Part shown: piece after piece, positions 39,841-52,800 of the stretch
How positions within the stretch are numbered: the stretch's first letter is position 1
Layout: each line of letters starts with the position of its first letter
Program-made: the position numbers and the translations under genes
NCBI GenBank assembly: GCA_020635135.1
Contig: JACKAJ010000016.1
Coordinates: forward strand, 868,001 to 932,000
Source of the DNA: Halobacteriovoraceae bacterium
GTDB taxonomy: Bacteria > Bdellovibrionota > Bacteriovoracia > Bacteriovoracales > Bacteriovoracaceae
Direction of reading: 5' to 3'
Length of the DNA stretch: 64,000 nucleotides
The notes under the pieces: model-generated
Told to the model about the DNA's origin: nothing
What the model saw: the letters and a program-made list of their open reading frames with translations, nothing else
Databases searched by the model: none

Positions 39841-39885
39841 AGTTTTTGTAAGTAAAATTAAAGTAAATCTACTTGTGTTCCTTTT
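39841..39885 (-). promoter_or_regulatory. Leader of giant gene 1 with remote Shine-Dalgarno and hairpin
   Basis: AAGGA (39883-39879 on the minus strand) lies 38 bases before the ATG. Between them is an inverted repeat, AAGTA-N4-TACTT (39861-39874). No Shine-Dalgarno sequence lies at normal distance. The start is supported by the matching N-terminus (MFGS) of giant protein 2. Confidence 0.4.
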
Positions 39886-40001
39886 TCGTCTTAAAGTTAA
39901 TAAAAATTAAGTAATTTTCAGTAATTAGTTTAATTTTGAACGCCTCAAGAAATGTTCAAAAATTGCAATTCTTTGTAAAAACAATGTGTTGTTTTGGACG
40001 G

Positions 40002-40019
40002 TGCCAATACTTATTGGCA
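40002..40019. promoter_or_regulatory. 18-bp palindrome, operator candidate
   Basis: TGCCAATA-CT-TATTGGCA, a perfect 8-2-8 inverted repeat about 160 bp upstream of giant gene 1. A further half-site, AATTGGCAA, lies about 40 bp away. It could be a regulator binding site. Confidence 0.45.
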
Positions 40020-40108
40020 AAAAAAAATTTAATAAGTAACAGAAATTACCAAAAATAATTGGCAATAAATTAGACCTAAATTAACAAAGAAGAGTATATT
40101 TGTTGAGC

Positions 40109-40860
40109 TTACGGCAAGTGATAAACACAGCGGAAGCCAATTTGGCCATGAGAACCTGTCGCTGTTTCACACATATCCATTTGATAGATACCTGCGTTGG
40201 CTCCACCAGAGGAGTTATGCCCTCTCGATACGGCTCCACCACTTCCACAGGAAGAATAAAAAGTCCCTACTCCATTAGTTGAAGTTAGAGTGTTATCATC
40301 AGGCATATAGTCGTCATAACTTAATACCCCACAGGATACGGTATTTAATTCAACATCAGATCCAGAGCATACTCCAGAGGCAACGGTAAAGCTTGAGTCA
40401 GATCCACTCCAATCGACCCATTCCCAGCCATTACCCGCCATATCCCATACAGTCTGACCGTTCGAGAAAATCAACATTGCTTTAGTATTTCGACCAGTAC
40501 CATACTCTGGGTCTGATCCATCGTAACCACAGCTATCATTAGTCCCATTGTTACCTCTGAAGAGACATCCAGATCCAACTGTTCCACTACTCCAGTTTTC
40601 ATCAACATTTTCGGCATTTCGAGCAGCAGTCATCCACTCGGGGTTTGTAATCATGGCAAATGTTCCAGTATAACCAGACAAATCTGTATTGAGGTCATCA
40701 CATTCAGTATAAGAATTGTTACCACTGATACTTGTCCATGGTGTTCCGGCAGTTTGAGATGTTGGAACTCCGCTGACATTTTTCGCAGGATAAGTCATGA
40801 TACAATAATCAGTTGTTCCAATTGTTGAATCACCTGGAACTAAAGAATATCCAACAGGAC
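40109..40860 (-). other. FGE/sulfatase-modifying-factor-like C-terminal domain of giant protein 2
   Basis: The last ~245 residues contain the family's landmarks: TPWTSISG, a Cys-rich middle, VWDMAGNGWEWVDW, and the terminal GQIGFRCVY. Catalytic cysteines of true formylglycine-generating enzymes cannot be confirmed by eye. At the end of a long stalk a ligand-binding role is more likely. Confidence 0.65.
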
Positions 40861-43800
40861 ATGAATTTATATCCCAAGTAAAACGGGGGTGATCGTTATC
40901 TCTAAAAGTCCAAATTGTGGAATCCCAGCTTGAGAAATTAGAAGCTGTCTGCATATAAGAAGTCGTTTGTCCGCTAGCCCCTGAAATCGTTCCACAGCCA
41001 TCGAGATCACTTGAGTTAGATAAGTCTGTATCAGCATAGACATCTGTAAAAGTTGAGCCGCCTGTGTATGTACCAACAATGGCACCGTCACAATTTGTTC
41101 CACCTTCAAGCTGAACAATGGTCCATCCCCATTTCGTACTTCCTGTCGCTCCATTGCGATCACCAGCAATACCTCCATAATTATCATTAGCATCAACACG
41201 GCCTTCAAAATAGAAATGTTTTAAATGACGAGTCGTCACACTTCCCACAATACCACCAAAAGTATCACCACTACTTGCTCCATACCCTTTCACATAAGCA
41301 TTCGAAGCAACTTGCTCCATTTCCCCACTATCCCATAATCCAACGATACCACCAACATTAGTGTAACCAGAGACAACTCCTGAAAAAGTTAATCTTCTAA
41401 AGAACCCGGCAGAACCTGTACCATGGTGACCTATAATTCCTCCGGTTCTTTCACTTGTTGGAGTTGCATAAGTACTTTCAACAGTACTGTTAATCATATG
41501 AAGATCATAGCCACGGCTCGAAGTTTTCGCATAACCAATAATACCACCAGTTTTAACCTGACCTGTACCATTCGTCGTAAAAATTGAATTGCTGACTTTA
41601 ATATTGGAGAGCATGCTGTAATTTTCTAAATCAGTCGTAATAGCACAAGCTTCTCTTCCTTCGAGATCAAATTTATTTATAAATAGATCTTCTACAACTG
41701 CATAGACATCAACGGAATTGAACATTGCTCTAGCAGTACTATCAGTTGTCGTCGAAGTATAATTACTCAATTCATAATAATTACCTTGAAGATTTCCTGT
41801 AAAACTCGTAGAAGCCGTATAACTAGTACCTGTCATATCAATGTCAGCTAATAAGATAAAATCTTTATCAGCATAACTATCTAATTGCTCTAGATGAGAC
41901 AGACTACAAATCTGATAGGGATCGTACGCTGCTCCAACCCCTCCACCGAACGGGCTACCACCTGTATTACATCCACCAGGGTTACCTGCTCGCCATTTAA
42001 GAGTTGGATATTCTCCAGTAACAAGTGACCAATAAGTCACATTGAGTGCACTAAAATTTGAAGTGTCTTTCATATCAGGCATAGTGTATCCAGTTGCCGC
42101 AACACTTTGTGAGGAGACACTTCCGTAAGCAACCGATAATTCACTCGTTGATGAATCAAAGAAATTGTTTGATTCAGAACTTGGAGCTGTTCCAATATTC
42201 CCAACAATATTACCGAGCCCAGAAATGGTCGCTGAATTAATAGAAACCTTCCCTGTATTAATCAATTCATTTAAGTTAATCGCGTTAGAAATATTTCCAA
42301 TATACCCTACAATCCCACCAACGTTACCAAAGCCTGTAGACGTTGAATAAATATCCCCTCTATTTACTGAATATTGAACATTTCCATTGGCTAGATCCCC
42401 AACGATACCGCCAATATCTGAATTCCCTTCTACATAAGCAAAGTTGTAAGCTTCAGACACATCCGCAACTTGAACAACATTCAATCCACCTCCAATAATC
42501 CCCCCAACATTATCATTACCAATAATAGTTCCATAGGATGAGATTTTTTGGATGGTACCTTTATAAATGGCTCCAATAATACCACCTGTAAAATTTGAAC
42601 CTTGGACTGATCCTCTGAAATGCAAATGTGTACTTGTAGCACTGGAATTGCAATATCCGATCAATCCTCCCGTCTGAGAAGCACCAATTACTGTCCCTGT
42701 TACGTAAATATTTGCCAGCACCCCTGCAGATGAAAGACTACCAGTTATTGCTCCCACTGTTCCCGTTCCAGTGGAATCTAAATTTATGTTTAACAAAGTT
42801 AGATCGTGAATATTTCCACTTACCGTTGGTCCAAAAAATCCCTTTGTCGTCCCACTAGTGTCTGTCCAATTATAAATAGTTTTGTCGTTTCCATCAAAAT
42901 TACCAGAAAAGGTTGAACTTGGGGGAGTATAACTTTGTCCTGAAAGATCTATATCATTATTGAGTTTAAAATAGGCTGTTGGATAATCAGCCATGTTATT
43001 AAGGTGGTTTTCATCGGCAATTTGATAGGGATCACCAGATGTTCCATCTCCTCCCGCAAACGGAGGAGCAACGTCGAGTACAAAAATATCTTCTTCAGTA
43101 TTGCCTTTGCCATCGTCGGCCACAACCTTAAATTCATATTGTCCAACTTGACCCGATGTGGGAGTCCAAGCAAATTCTCCTATGTCAGTGTCAAAAGTAA
43201 CACCTGTAATAGAATCACAATCACTTGGAGATGATACCGACCCATCAACGACTAAGTCGTACTTACAAAAATAATCAATATCATCACCATTTTGATCCAA
43301 GTCATTTCCTGTAGTGTTATCATCAATATCTAATGCCCAGGCGACATCCGGTTCTAAATCTTGATCAACAGTATGGCCTGCAATATCAGGAGCATATTCA
43401 ATTTCTTGTCTAATACAATAGAGTCGAAATCCACCGCTACAAGTTTGTAAAGTGGAATGACTCAACCAACTTCCCCCTGTGTACTGATGAGATTTACCAA
43501 TTCTTGCATTACCAGTAGTCGAGGTATAACTCGTACAAGTATTCCCCGTATCGATAGCTCCAATGTTTGTTGATCCAGTCCAAACATTCGATGAATATTC
43601 AACTGCACTCGCATCTCTGTCTCTATTGATAGGATGATCGAGTCCTGTTCCCGCAAATAAATTGGCAACATCACTAGTTACCAAAGCAACTTCATTACCA
43701 GGTTTTAAGAGATAGACTGGACCGGAGCCAGTAATTTTACTAGACGCTGCCAGTGAATCCGTACTCACGATAGCTTCATAATTGCCTGAAAAGCCCGATG

Positions 43801-46800
43801 TTGCTGCTCTATTGGCACATACAAGATCTGGGTCTCCAGCAATCGTTGCAATGTCGAGAGCTGTTCCTTCGGTAATAAAAGCTCGAAACCCGTCATCAGG
43901 AACACCATCATAATAATTTCTCACTCTTATCCAAAAAATTTCTGTATCGGAATTTCCATAAACATCAGCCGCTACTATTTTAAATTCGTAATCGCCGACT
44001 TGAGAACTTGGAGTCCAAGTTAAAGTTCCTGGTCCCGCTGTCCAGGTCGCATTAGTTAACGTCGAACAATCAGCTCCCGCTGCAACAGCATCGTCGATAG
44101 TTGTGTCGAAAGTACAAGTGTAGCTGATTGTATCTCCATCAATGTCGGTATCGTTTCCAGAATTTGTATCAGTAGCATCAATACCAACTATTGCAGAACC
44201 ATCTTCGACATATTGATAATTAATTGCCACTAAATCGGGAGCATCATTAAAGCAATCTGTGATAGTCCAAGAATGAGTACCTGTTAAATCAGCACGAGCT
44301 GCTACGGCGGAAGTGTTATAGCACTTCCCAGCAGCATCGAGTACAACACCATTTTGTGAAGAAGTCGCTTCTGCTTGGATTAATAAATTACTGTAATTGA
44401 CAACAGAAATACCTGACCCATTGAGCATTTCAGTCATGTTGGTGACATTGCCTACGTTCCAAGAACTCATATCAGGGTTAGTATTAGCTGCATTTTTAAA
44501 CATGTAACTCATATTCGTGACATTCGTTGTAACAAATCCGCTAACATTGGGACTAGCATTGCTGACCCCATAAAACATATAGCTCATATTTGTAACATTG
44601 GAAGTGTCGAAATTTGAAACATCCAAAGTCGCAACACCTACGTTTCTAAACATATGTTGCATTGCTGTGACGCTTGATGTATCCCAGCTTGAAACATCAA
44701 TTATCGTAGCTCCAACATTCCTAAACATATAACTCATATTAGTAACATTTGAAGTATTAAAACCACTGACATCAAGTGTAGTTGCTGAGTTAGCTCCCCA
44801 AAACATCTCAAACATTGATACTGCACTTGATGTATCCCAACCACTGACATCGGGAACGGCGCTCGAAGCCAATTTGAAAGTTCCACTAAAACCTGCAACA
44901 TTGCTAGTATCCCAGCCACTTACATCAGGTGTAACGTTACTAGCGCTATTAAACATGTTTGACATTGAAACTACTGCCGAAGTATTGCCTCCAGCAACAG
45001 TCGTTAAATTGCTACAACCATGGAAAGCACCTTCTAAACTAACCCAACCAACATCACCAAGGTTAGGAATTGTTAAAATTTTATCTTTATCTCCACCATT
45101 ATTAAAGAAAATGGTTTGCATGGTTCCTGTAATATTTACGGTATAAGTATTAGCTGTAGCATAAGTGTGAATTTTCTCTGCTTGGTTATAAGCAGTGATA
45201 TGATCAATAGCACTTCCATCACCCCAATCCACATAGAAATCATAAGTGTAGCCCGATCTCAATGGAAGAGTGATAGTTTCGCTTGCTCCCGTTGTTTGCC
45301 AAGTTGAAATAAATGCTTTCGCGAGGTCTTGTACAACAATATAAAAAATTTCTTCATCAATGTTTCCAAATCCGTCATCAGCAACAATTTTGAATTCGTA
45401 ATGTCCAATTTGACCGCTTGGAGTCCAAGTTAAAGTTCCTGATCCTGCAGGCGAATCAAATGTCACTCCCGCAAGCGAGCTACAAGAAGTTGTATTAGTG
45501 ACAGCATCATCTATTGTCATATCGTAGTAGCAATTATAAGAAATCGTATCACCATCAATGTCAGTATCATTTCCTGAGTTAGTATCAGTAGCATTTATCG
45601 CCGTAATTGCACTACCATCATCAACGAGTTGGTCAGCTATGGCGACTAGATCAGGAGCATCGTTAAAGCAATCGTTAATAGTCCAAGAATGCGTCCCTGT
45701 TAGATCAGCTCTGGCTGCAACAGCGGTAGTATTATAACAAATACTGGCAGCATCTAATGTGACAGAACTTTGTGATGATGTTGCTTCAGCTTGAATGAGG
45801 AAATTACTGTAGTTTATGGTAGAAATACCAGCTGATCCACTAAACATATTGGTCATGTTCGTAACATTCCCCACGTTCCAAGAACTCAAATCAGGATTCG
45901 CACTACTGGCATTCCAAAACATTCCCGACATATTAGTGACACCGGAAACATTCCATCCGCTAACATCTGGGTTAGCTGTACTGTTGGATGCAAACATATT
46001 TGAAATATTTGTCACGCTAGTTGTCACCCAAGAACTCACATCTGGATCTTTCCCATTACCATAAAACATATTGGCCATGTTGGTGACATTTGAAACATCC
46101 CAACCACTCACATCTGGATTTGCGTTGTTGGCTTGAGTGAACATATAGCTCATTTCTGTAACATTCGAAGTATTCCAACTACTGGTATCGGGATTTGCGT
46201 TGCTGGCATTTCGAAACATACTGCCTAAATTAGTTGCACTAGTTGTTACCCATCCACTCGTATCTGGATTAGCATTACTTGCCCCATAAAACATTCCATA
46301 AAATGTCGTAACATTCGAGGTATTCCAAACATCCCCACTCGTTGCCGTTGTAGGGGTCGCACTCGATGCTCCGTAGAACATAAGATCCATTCTTGTAACA
46401 CTTACAGTATTCCAATTGCTCACATCAGGATTGGCACTACTAGCACCATTAAATAACCCTTTCATATTAGTGACATTACTCGTATCCCAACCACTGGTAT
46501 CGGGAGTCACATTGGTCGCCGAGCGAAACATGTCTTGCATACCAACCACTGAGGAAGTATCTCCTCCGGCTACCGTGGTTAAATTTGAGCAACCCCAAAA
46601 GGCATTATTTAAATTTTTCCAACCTACCGCTCCAAGATTTGGAATGGTTAAAATTTTATCCTTGTCACCAGCATTATTAAAAAACCAAGACTCAACGGTT
46701 CCTGTAATCGTCACCGTATAAGTATTAGCCGTCGCATAAGTGTGAGTCGCTTCAGCTTGATTATAAGTGGTGATATGATCAACAGTACTTCCATCACCCC

Positions 46801-49800
46801 AATCAACGTAAAAGTCGTAAGTAAAACCACTTCGAAGCGGAAGTGTAATGGTTTCACTTGCCCCTGTAGTTTGCCATGTTGAAACAAAAGCATTCGTTAG
46901 ATCTTGAACTTTGATCCAAAAAATTTCTTCGTCAATATTTCCGTTTCCATCGTCAGCTACAATTTTAAATTCGTAATCGCCCACTTGACCACTTGGTGTC
47001 CACGTCATCGTTCCCGAACCTGCAGGTGAATCAAAGGTCACTCCTGTAAGTGTTCCACAAGCCGTAGTGTTCGTTACAGCATCATCAATCGTTGTATCGT
47101 AATAGCATGTATAAGAAATGGTATCACCATCCGTATCAGTGTCATTCCCAGAGTTCGTATCTGTTGCATTGATCGCTGTAATAGCATTACCATCATCAAC
47201 TAATTGATCAACGATCGCCACTAAATCAGGAGCATCGTTAAAACAATCGACGATAGTCCAAGTATGGTTTGTTACAAGATCGGCCCTCGCACTAATGGCA
47301 GTTGTATTATAACAAATGCCATTTCCAAGAGTCACATTGTTTTGAACCGAAGTTGCTTCTGCTTGAATGAGAAGGTTACTGTAATTAATAACTGAAGTTC
47401 CTGAACCATCAAGCATTTGCCCCATATTAGTCACACTCCCCACATTCCAAGAACTCATGTCAGGGTTGGCGTTAGAAGCTCCTCTGAACATATTCTGCAT
47501 ATTCGTTACACTAGTAGTTACCCAACCGCTCACATCAGGCGTGGCTGAAGTAGCATTAAAAAATGTACCGTACATATTGGTAACATTACTCGTATCCCAT
47601 CCACTCACATCAGGATTGACATTTGTAGCACCATAAAAAGTTAAGTTTAGAGTTGTTGCACTAGAAGTATCCCAACTACTTGTATCGGGCACAGCACTCG
47701 TTGCAAACCTAAACATATTTCCAAAATTTGTAACATTGGCCGTATTCCAACCACTCGTATCTGGAGTGACATTAGGAGCATCCCGAAACATTTCAAACAT
47801 ATTTGTTACGGCTGCAGTATTACCACCAGAGACTGTCGTCAAATTAGCACAACCCTTAAAAGCACCACTGAAATTTACCCAACCAACATTACCGAGATTT
47901 GGTACCGTCAAAATTTTATCTTTATCACCTGCTCCATTAAAACTCCAAGCTGGAATTGATCCCGTTACAGTCATGGTATAAGTATTCGCGGTAGCATAAG
48001 TGTGTGTTATATCAGGATCGTTATAAGCTGTGATATCATTGGTCGAAGTTCCATCTCCCCAATCAACGGTAAAGTTATATGCAAAACCACTAGGAAGTGG
48101 CAGAGTAATAGTTTCACTCGCTCCCGTTGTCTGCCAAGTCGATACAAAGGCATTGCTTAAGTCTATAACTCTAATAGAAAAAATTTCCTCATCACTATTT
48201 CCGTAAGGATCATTAGCAATAATTTTAAACTCATAATCTCCAACTTGACTTGATGGCGTCCAAGTCATATTCCCTTGGCCAATTGGAGCATCAAATGTTA
48301 CCCCTGTTAAAATTGAACAATCGGTAAGATTAGAGACACTCCCGTCAATGACTGTATCGTAATAGCAAAGATACGAAATGGTATCCCCATCGATATCAGT
48401 ATCATTCCCCGAATTCGTATCAGTAGCATCGATGGCCACGATTGCGACTCCATCGTCAACCATTTGATCACCAATGGCAATCAAATCTGGGGCATCATTA
48501 AAGCAATCAGTAATCGTCCAAGAGTGTGTTCCTGTTAACTCGCCTCTGGCCGTAATAGCAGTTGTATTATAGCAAATACCACTTGCACCTAGAACAACAC
48601 TATTTTGATTAGAAGTTGCCTCTGCTTGAATAAGAAAATTACTATAATTAATAATTGAAGTACCAGAGCTATCTAACATACTTGTCATATCAGTAACGTT
48701 TCCAATATTCCAAGAACTCATATCAGGATCTGCCGAACTAGCACCTGAAAACATTTCTTGTAATGTTGTAACACTTGAAGTGTTCCAACTACTCACATCT
48801 GGGTTAGCTGCAGTGTTTGACTTAAACATATAGCTTAAATTTGTAACATTTGCTGTATTGAAACTATCAACATCAGGGTTAGTCGCTAGACCTCGAAACA
48901 TTCCTGACATATTTGTCGCACTTGTCGTTACCCAACTACCCACATTAGGGTTGGCGCTAGAAGCATTTCTAAAAAGATTCGACATATTCTGAACGCTGAT
49001 CACATTCCAACTACTAACATCTGGAGTAGCGCTCGTTGCAGCGTTAAAGAGATCACTCATATTCGTCACAGAGGAAACATCCCACCCACTGACATCAGGA
49101 TTAGCACTACTTGCTTGCATAAATGTTCTATACATTGATGTTACGCTCGATGTATTCCAACCACTTGTATTAGGCGTCGCATTTGTTGCCTGCATAAACA
49201 TTTGATCCATGTTAGTGACAGTGCTCGTGTCTCCACCAGAGACAGTTGTTAAATTACTGCAACCATAAAACGCTCCCTTTAGATCGGTCCACCCAACAGA
49301 TCCAAGATTCGGAACAGTTAAAATTTTATCTTTATCACCACTGTTATTAAAGTACCAAGCTTGTACTGTTCCTGTAATCGTGACTGTGTAGGTTCCAGCA
49401 GAAGCATAAATATGAGTTTTATCCGGGTCCGAATCAGATGTTACATATGAAGAACTTGTCCCATCTCCCCAATCAACTGTGAAATCATAACTATAAGTTG
49501 CTCTCAAAGGCAATGTAATCGATTCACTCGGAGCTGTCGTTTGCCAAGTAGATATAAAAGCATTGGTAGCATCATAAACTTCTATGATAAAAATTTCTTC
49601 GTCTGTATTTCCTTGGCCATCATCAGCAATAATTTTGAATTCGTATTCCCCGACTTGTCCCGAAGGAGTCCAAGTGAGAGTTCCTGTTCCCGTCGGTGAA
49701 TCCCAAATGACTCCTGTTAAGGAGGCACAAGTATTGCTCGTTCCCACCGAATCATCAATGGTTATATCATAATAACAAGTATAAGAAAGGGTATCGGTAT

Positions 49801-52800
49801 CTTGATCAGTATCGTTGCTGGTATTTAAATCGGCAGCATTAATTCCCGTAATCGCATTTCCGTCAGCAACCAGTTGATCAATAATTTCTTCAAGTTCTGG
49901 TGCATGGTTTTCACAATCGGTAATGGTCCAAGTATGGTTTGTGACAAGGTCAGTTCGTGCGGTAATCGCACTGGTGTTATAACAAATCCCTGAAGCCCCT
50001 AACACCACATTATTTTGAGAAGATGTCGCCTCTGCTTGAATAAGAAGATTGCTGTAATTGATAACCGAAGTCCCTGAAGCATTTAACATAGAAGCCATGG
50101 TGGTCACATTACCCACATTCCACGAACTCATGTCAGGATTGGCATTTGTTGCATTAATAAACATATTGCTCATATCTGTAACGTTTGAAACATTCCAGCT
50201 GCTCACATCAGGATTCGCGTTTGTTGCCCCATAAAACATATTTTTCATAGTTGTTACAGAAGTTGTATTCCATCCGCTGGTATTTGGAGTAGCCGAACTT
50301 GCATTGCTAAAAAGAAAGCTCATATCTGTAACATTGGCCGTGCTCCACCCACTCACATCGGGGTTAGCATTAGTGGCATTCCGAAACATTCGGCTCATTG
50401 ATGTAACATTACTTGTATTCCATCCACTGGTATTTGGATTAGCTGCAGGTGCATCGTAAAACATGCTGGCCATATTAGTCACATTTGAAGTATCCCAGCC
50501 ACTGGTATCAGGAACAGCATTTGTTGCGAGGTAAAACATACTTCCCATGGAAGTAACACTGGAAGTATCTCCTCCGCTCACTGTCGTTAAATTAGTACAC
50601 CCAGAAAAGGCTTGATTGAGATTAGTCCACCCAACACTTCCTAATTGAGGAACCGTGAGAATCTTATCTTTATCGCCACTGTTATTAAAATACCAAGCTT
50701 CCACTGTTCCAGAAATCGTAACAGTATAAGTACCGGCAGAAGAATAGGTGTGCGTGATATCTGGGTCAACGTCGGAAGTCACCACTGATGTTCCACTGCT
50801 ATCTCCCCAATCGACGGTAAAATTATAAGTATACCCAGACCGAAGAGGAAGAGTTATTGACTCACTTGGAGTCGTTGTTTGCCAAGTTGAAATAAAAGCG
50901 GCTGTCCCATCATAGACTTGAATGACAAATATTTCTTCGTCTGTATTACCATTGCTATCATCGGCAATAATTTTAAATTCGTAGTCTCCAATTTGACCTG
51001 AAGGAATCCAAGTTATTGTTCCAGGACCAGCAGTCCAAGTTACTCCTGTTAAACTAGCACAAGTATTCGTTGTACCCACAGAACCATCAATTGTTGTATC
51101 ATAATAGCATGTATATGTTATTGTATCGCCATCCACATCAGTATCGTTTCCAGAATTTGTATCAGTCGCATTGATTGCAACGATAGCACTCCCATCTGCA
51201 ACGAGTTGATCGTCAATGGCTACTAAATCAGGAGCCCCATTAAAGCAATCATTAATAGTCCACGAATGTGTTCCAGTGAGATCCCCTCTCGCGCTGATCG
51301 CTGAGGTATTATAACAAATACCCGTGGCATCTAATGCGACAGAGCTTTGAGACGAAGAGGCTTCCGCTGCAATAAGAAAATTACTATAGTTAACAACCGA
51401 TGTTCCAGATCCGCTCAACATATTGGCCATTGAAGTCACATTTCCAACATTCCAAGAACTCATATCAGGATTGGCAGAGCTTGCATTTAAAAAGGCTGCA
51501 TTCATTGATGTTACATTCGAAACATTCCAACTATCGACGTCAGGATTGGCGTTAGAAGCATTCCAAAAAATACCTACCATTGAATTGAGAGAAGTCGTTA
51601 CCCAGCTTGAAGTATTAGGAGTCGCATTGCTATCTTTAAACATGTAATTCATATTTGTAACAGAAGTAACATCCCAACCACTGACATCGGGATTAGCAGA
51701 AGTGGCATTAGAAAACATGCTCTCCATATTAGTCACATTGCCAGTATTCCAGCTAGAAGTATTAGGTGTCGCACTTGTAGCGGATTCAAACATTTTCGCC
51801 ATATTCGTTACATTGGTTACATTCCATCCACTCACATTAGGGTTAGCACTTCCAGCACTACGAAACATGCCATCCATGAGTGTTACACTCGAAGTATCCC
51901 AACCGCTCGTATCAGGGTTGGCATTTGTCGCACTACCAAACATATATCTCATATTTGAGACATTCGAAGTGTTCCAGATATTTCCACTTGTTGATGTCAC
52001 AGGTGTTGCACTTGAGGCTCCATAAAACATTCTCTCCATGCTTGATACACTTGCAGTATTCCAACCACTGACATCGGGATTAGCATTGCTGGCGTTGTAA
52101 AACATAAATGCCATGCTTGTCACATTAGAAGTATCCCATCCACTTGTATCTGGATTCGCGCTCGTTGCTCCTAAGAACATGTTATTAGCTGTGACTAAGC
52201 TCGAGGTATCCCATCCACTTGTATCAGGGACAGCATTTGGAGCGTCTTCAAACATTCCATACATACTTGTAATTAAAGATGTATCCCCTCCCGTTACAGT
52301 CGTTAAATTTGAGCAACCATTAAAGGCTTTTGTCATCATGACCCAACCAACATTACCGAGCTGAGGGACCGTGAGAATTTTGTCTTTATCACCAGAATTA
52401 TTAAAGAACCACGATTCAACTAAGCCATTAATTGTAACAGTATATGTCCCAGCCGATGCGTATATATGAGTAATATCTGGGTCTGTATCTGAAGTAACGA
52501 CAGAAGTCGTGCTACCATCTCCCCAGTCGACAGTGAAGTTGTAACTATAACCAGATCTGAGCGGCAATGTTATACTTTCACTTGGACTCGTTGTTTGCCA
52601 AGTTGAAATAAAAGCAGCAGCCCCATCGTAAACTTGAATCACAAAAATTTCTTCGTCTGTGTTACCATTGCTATCATCGGCAATAATTTTAAATTCGTAA
52701 TCTCCAATCTGAGTAGAAGGAGTCCAAGTCATTGTTCCACTTCCCACAGGAGAATCCCAAGTTACTCCCGTTAATGAAGCACAGGTATTTGTTGTCGACA

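Larger units (their letters stand above)
39841..40108. other. Intergenic region between the two giant genes
   Basis: A 268-bp, very AT-rich spacer between head-to-tail genes. It holds the leader of giant gene 1, the palindrome at 40002-40019 and another TTGGCAA copy near 40060. No convincing intrinsic terminator for giant gene 2 is seen, because the run of A after the palindrome is on the wrong side for minus-strand transcription. Confidence 0.5.

Noticed and set aside
40002..40030. Rho-independent terminator for giant gene 2
   Set aside because: The hairpin is real but the adjacent A-run gives U residues before, not after, the hairpin in the minus-strand transcript.
40109..40860. Diversity-generating retroelement target
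   Set aside because: The FGE-like fold fits, but no reverse transcriptase, template repeat or accessory gene is present in the window.
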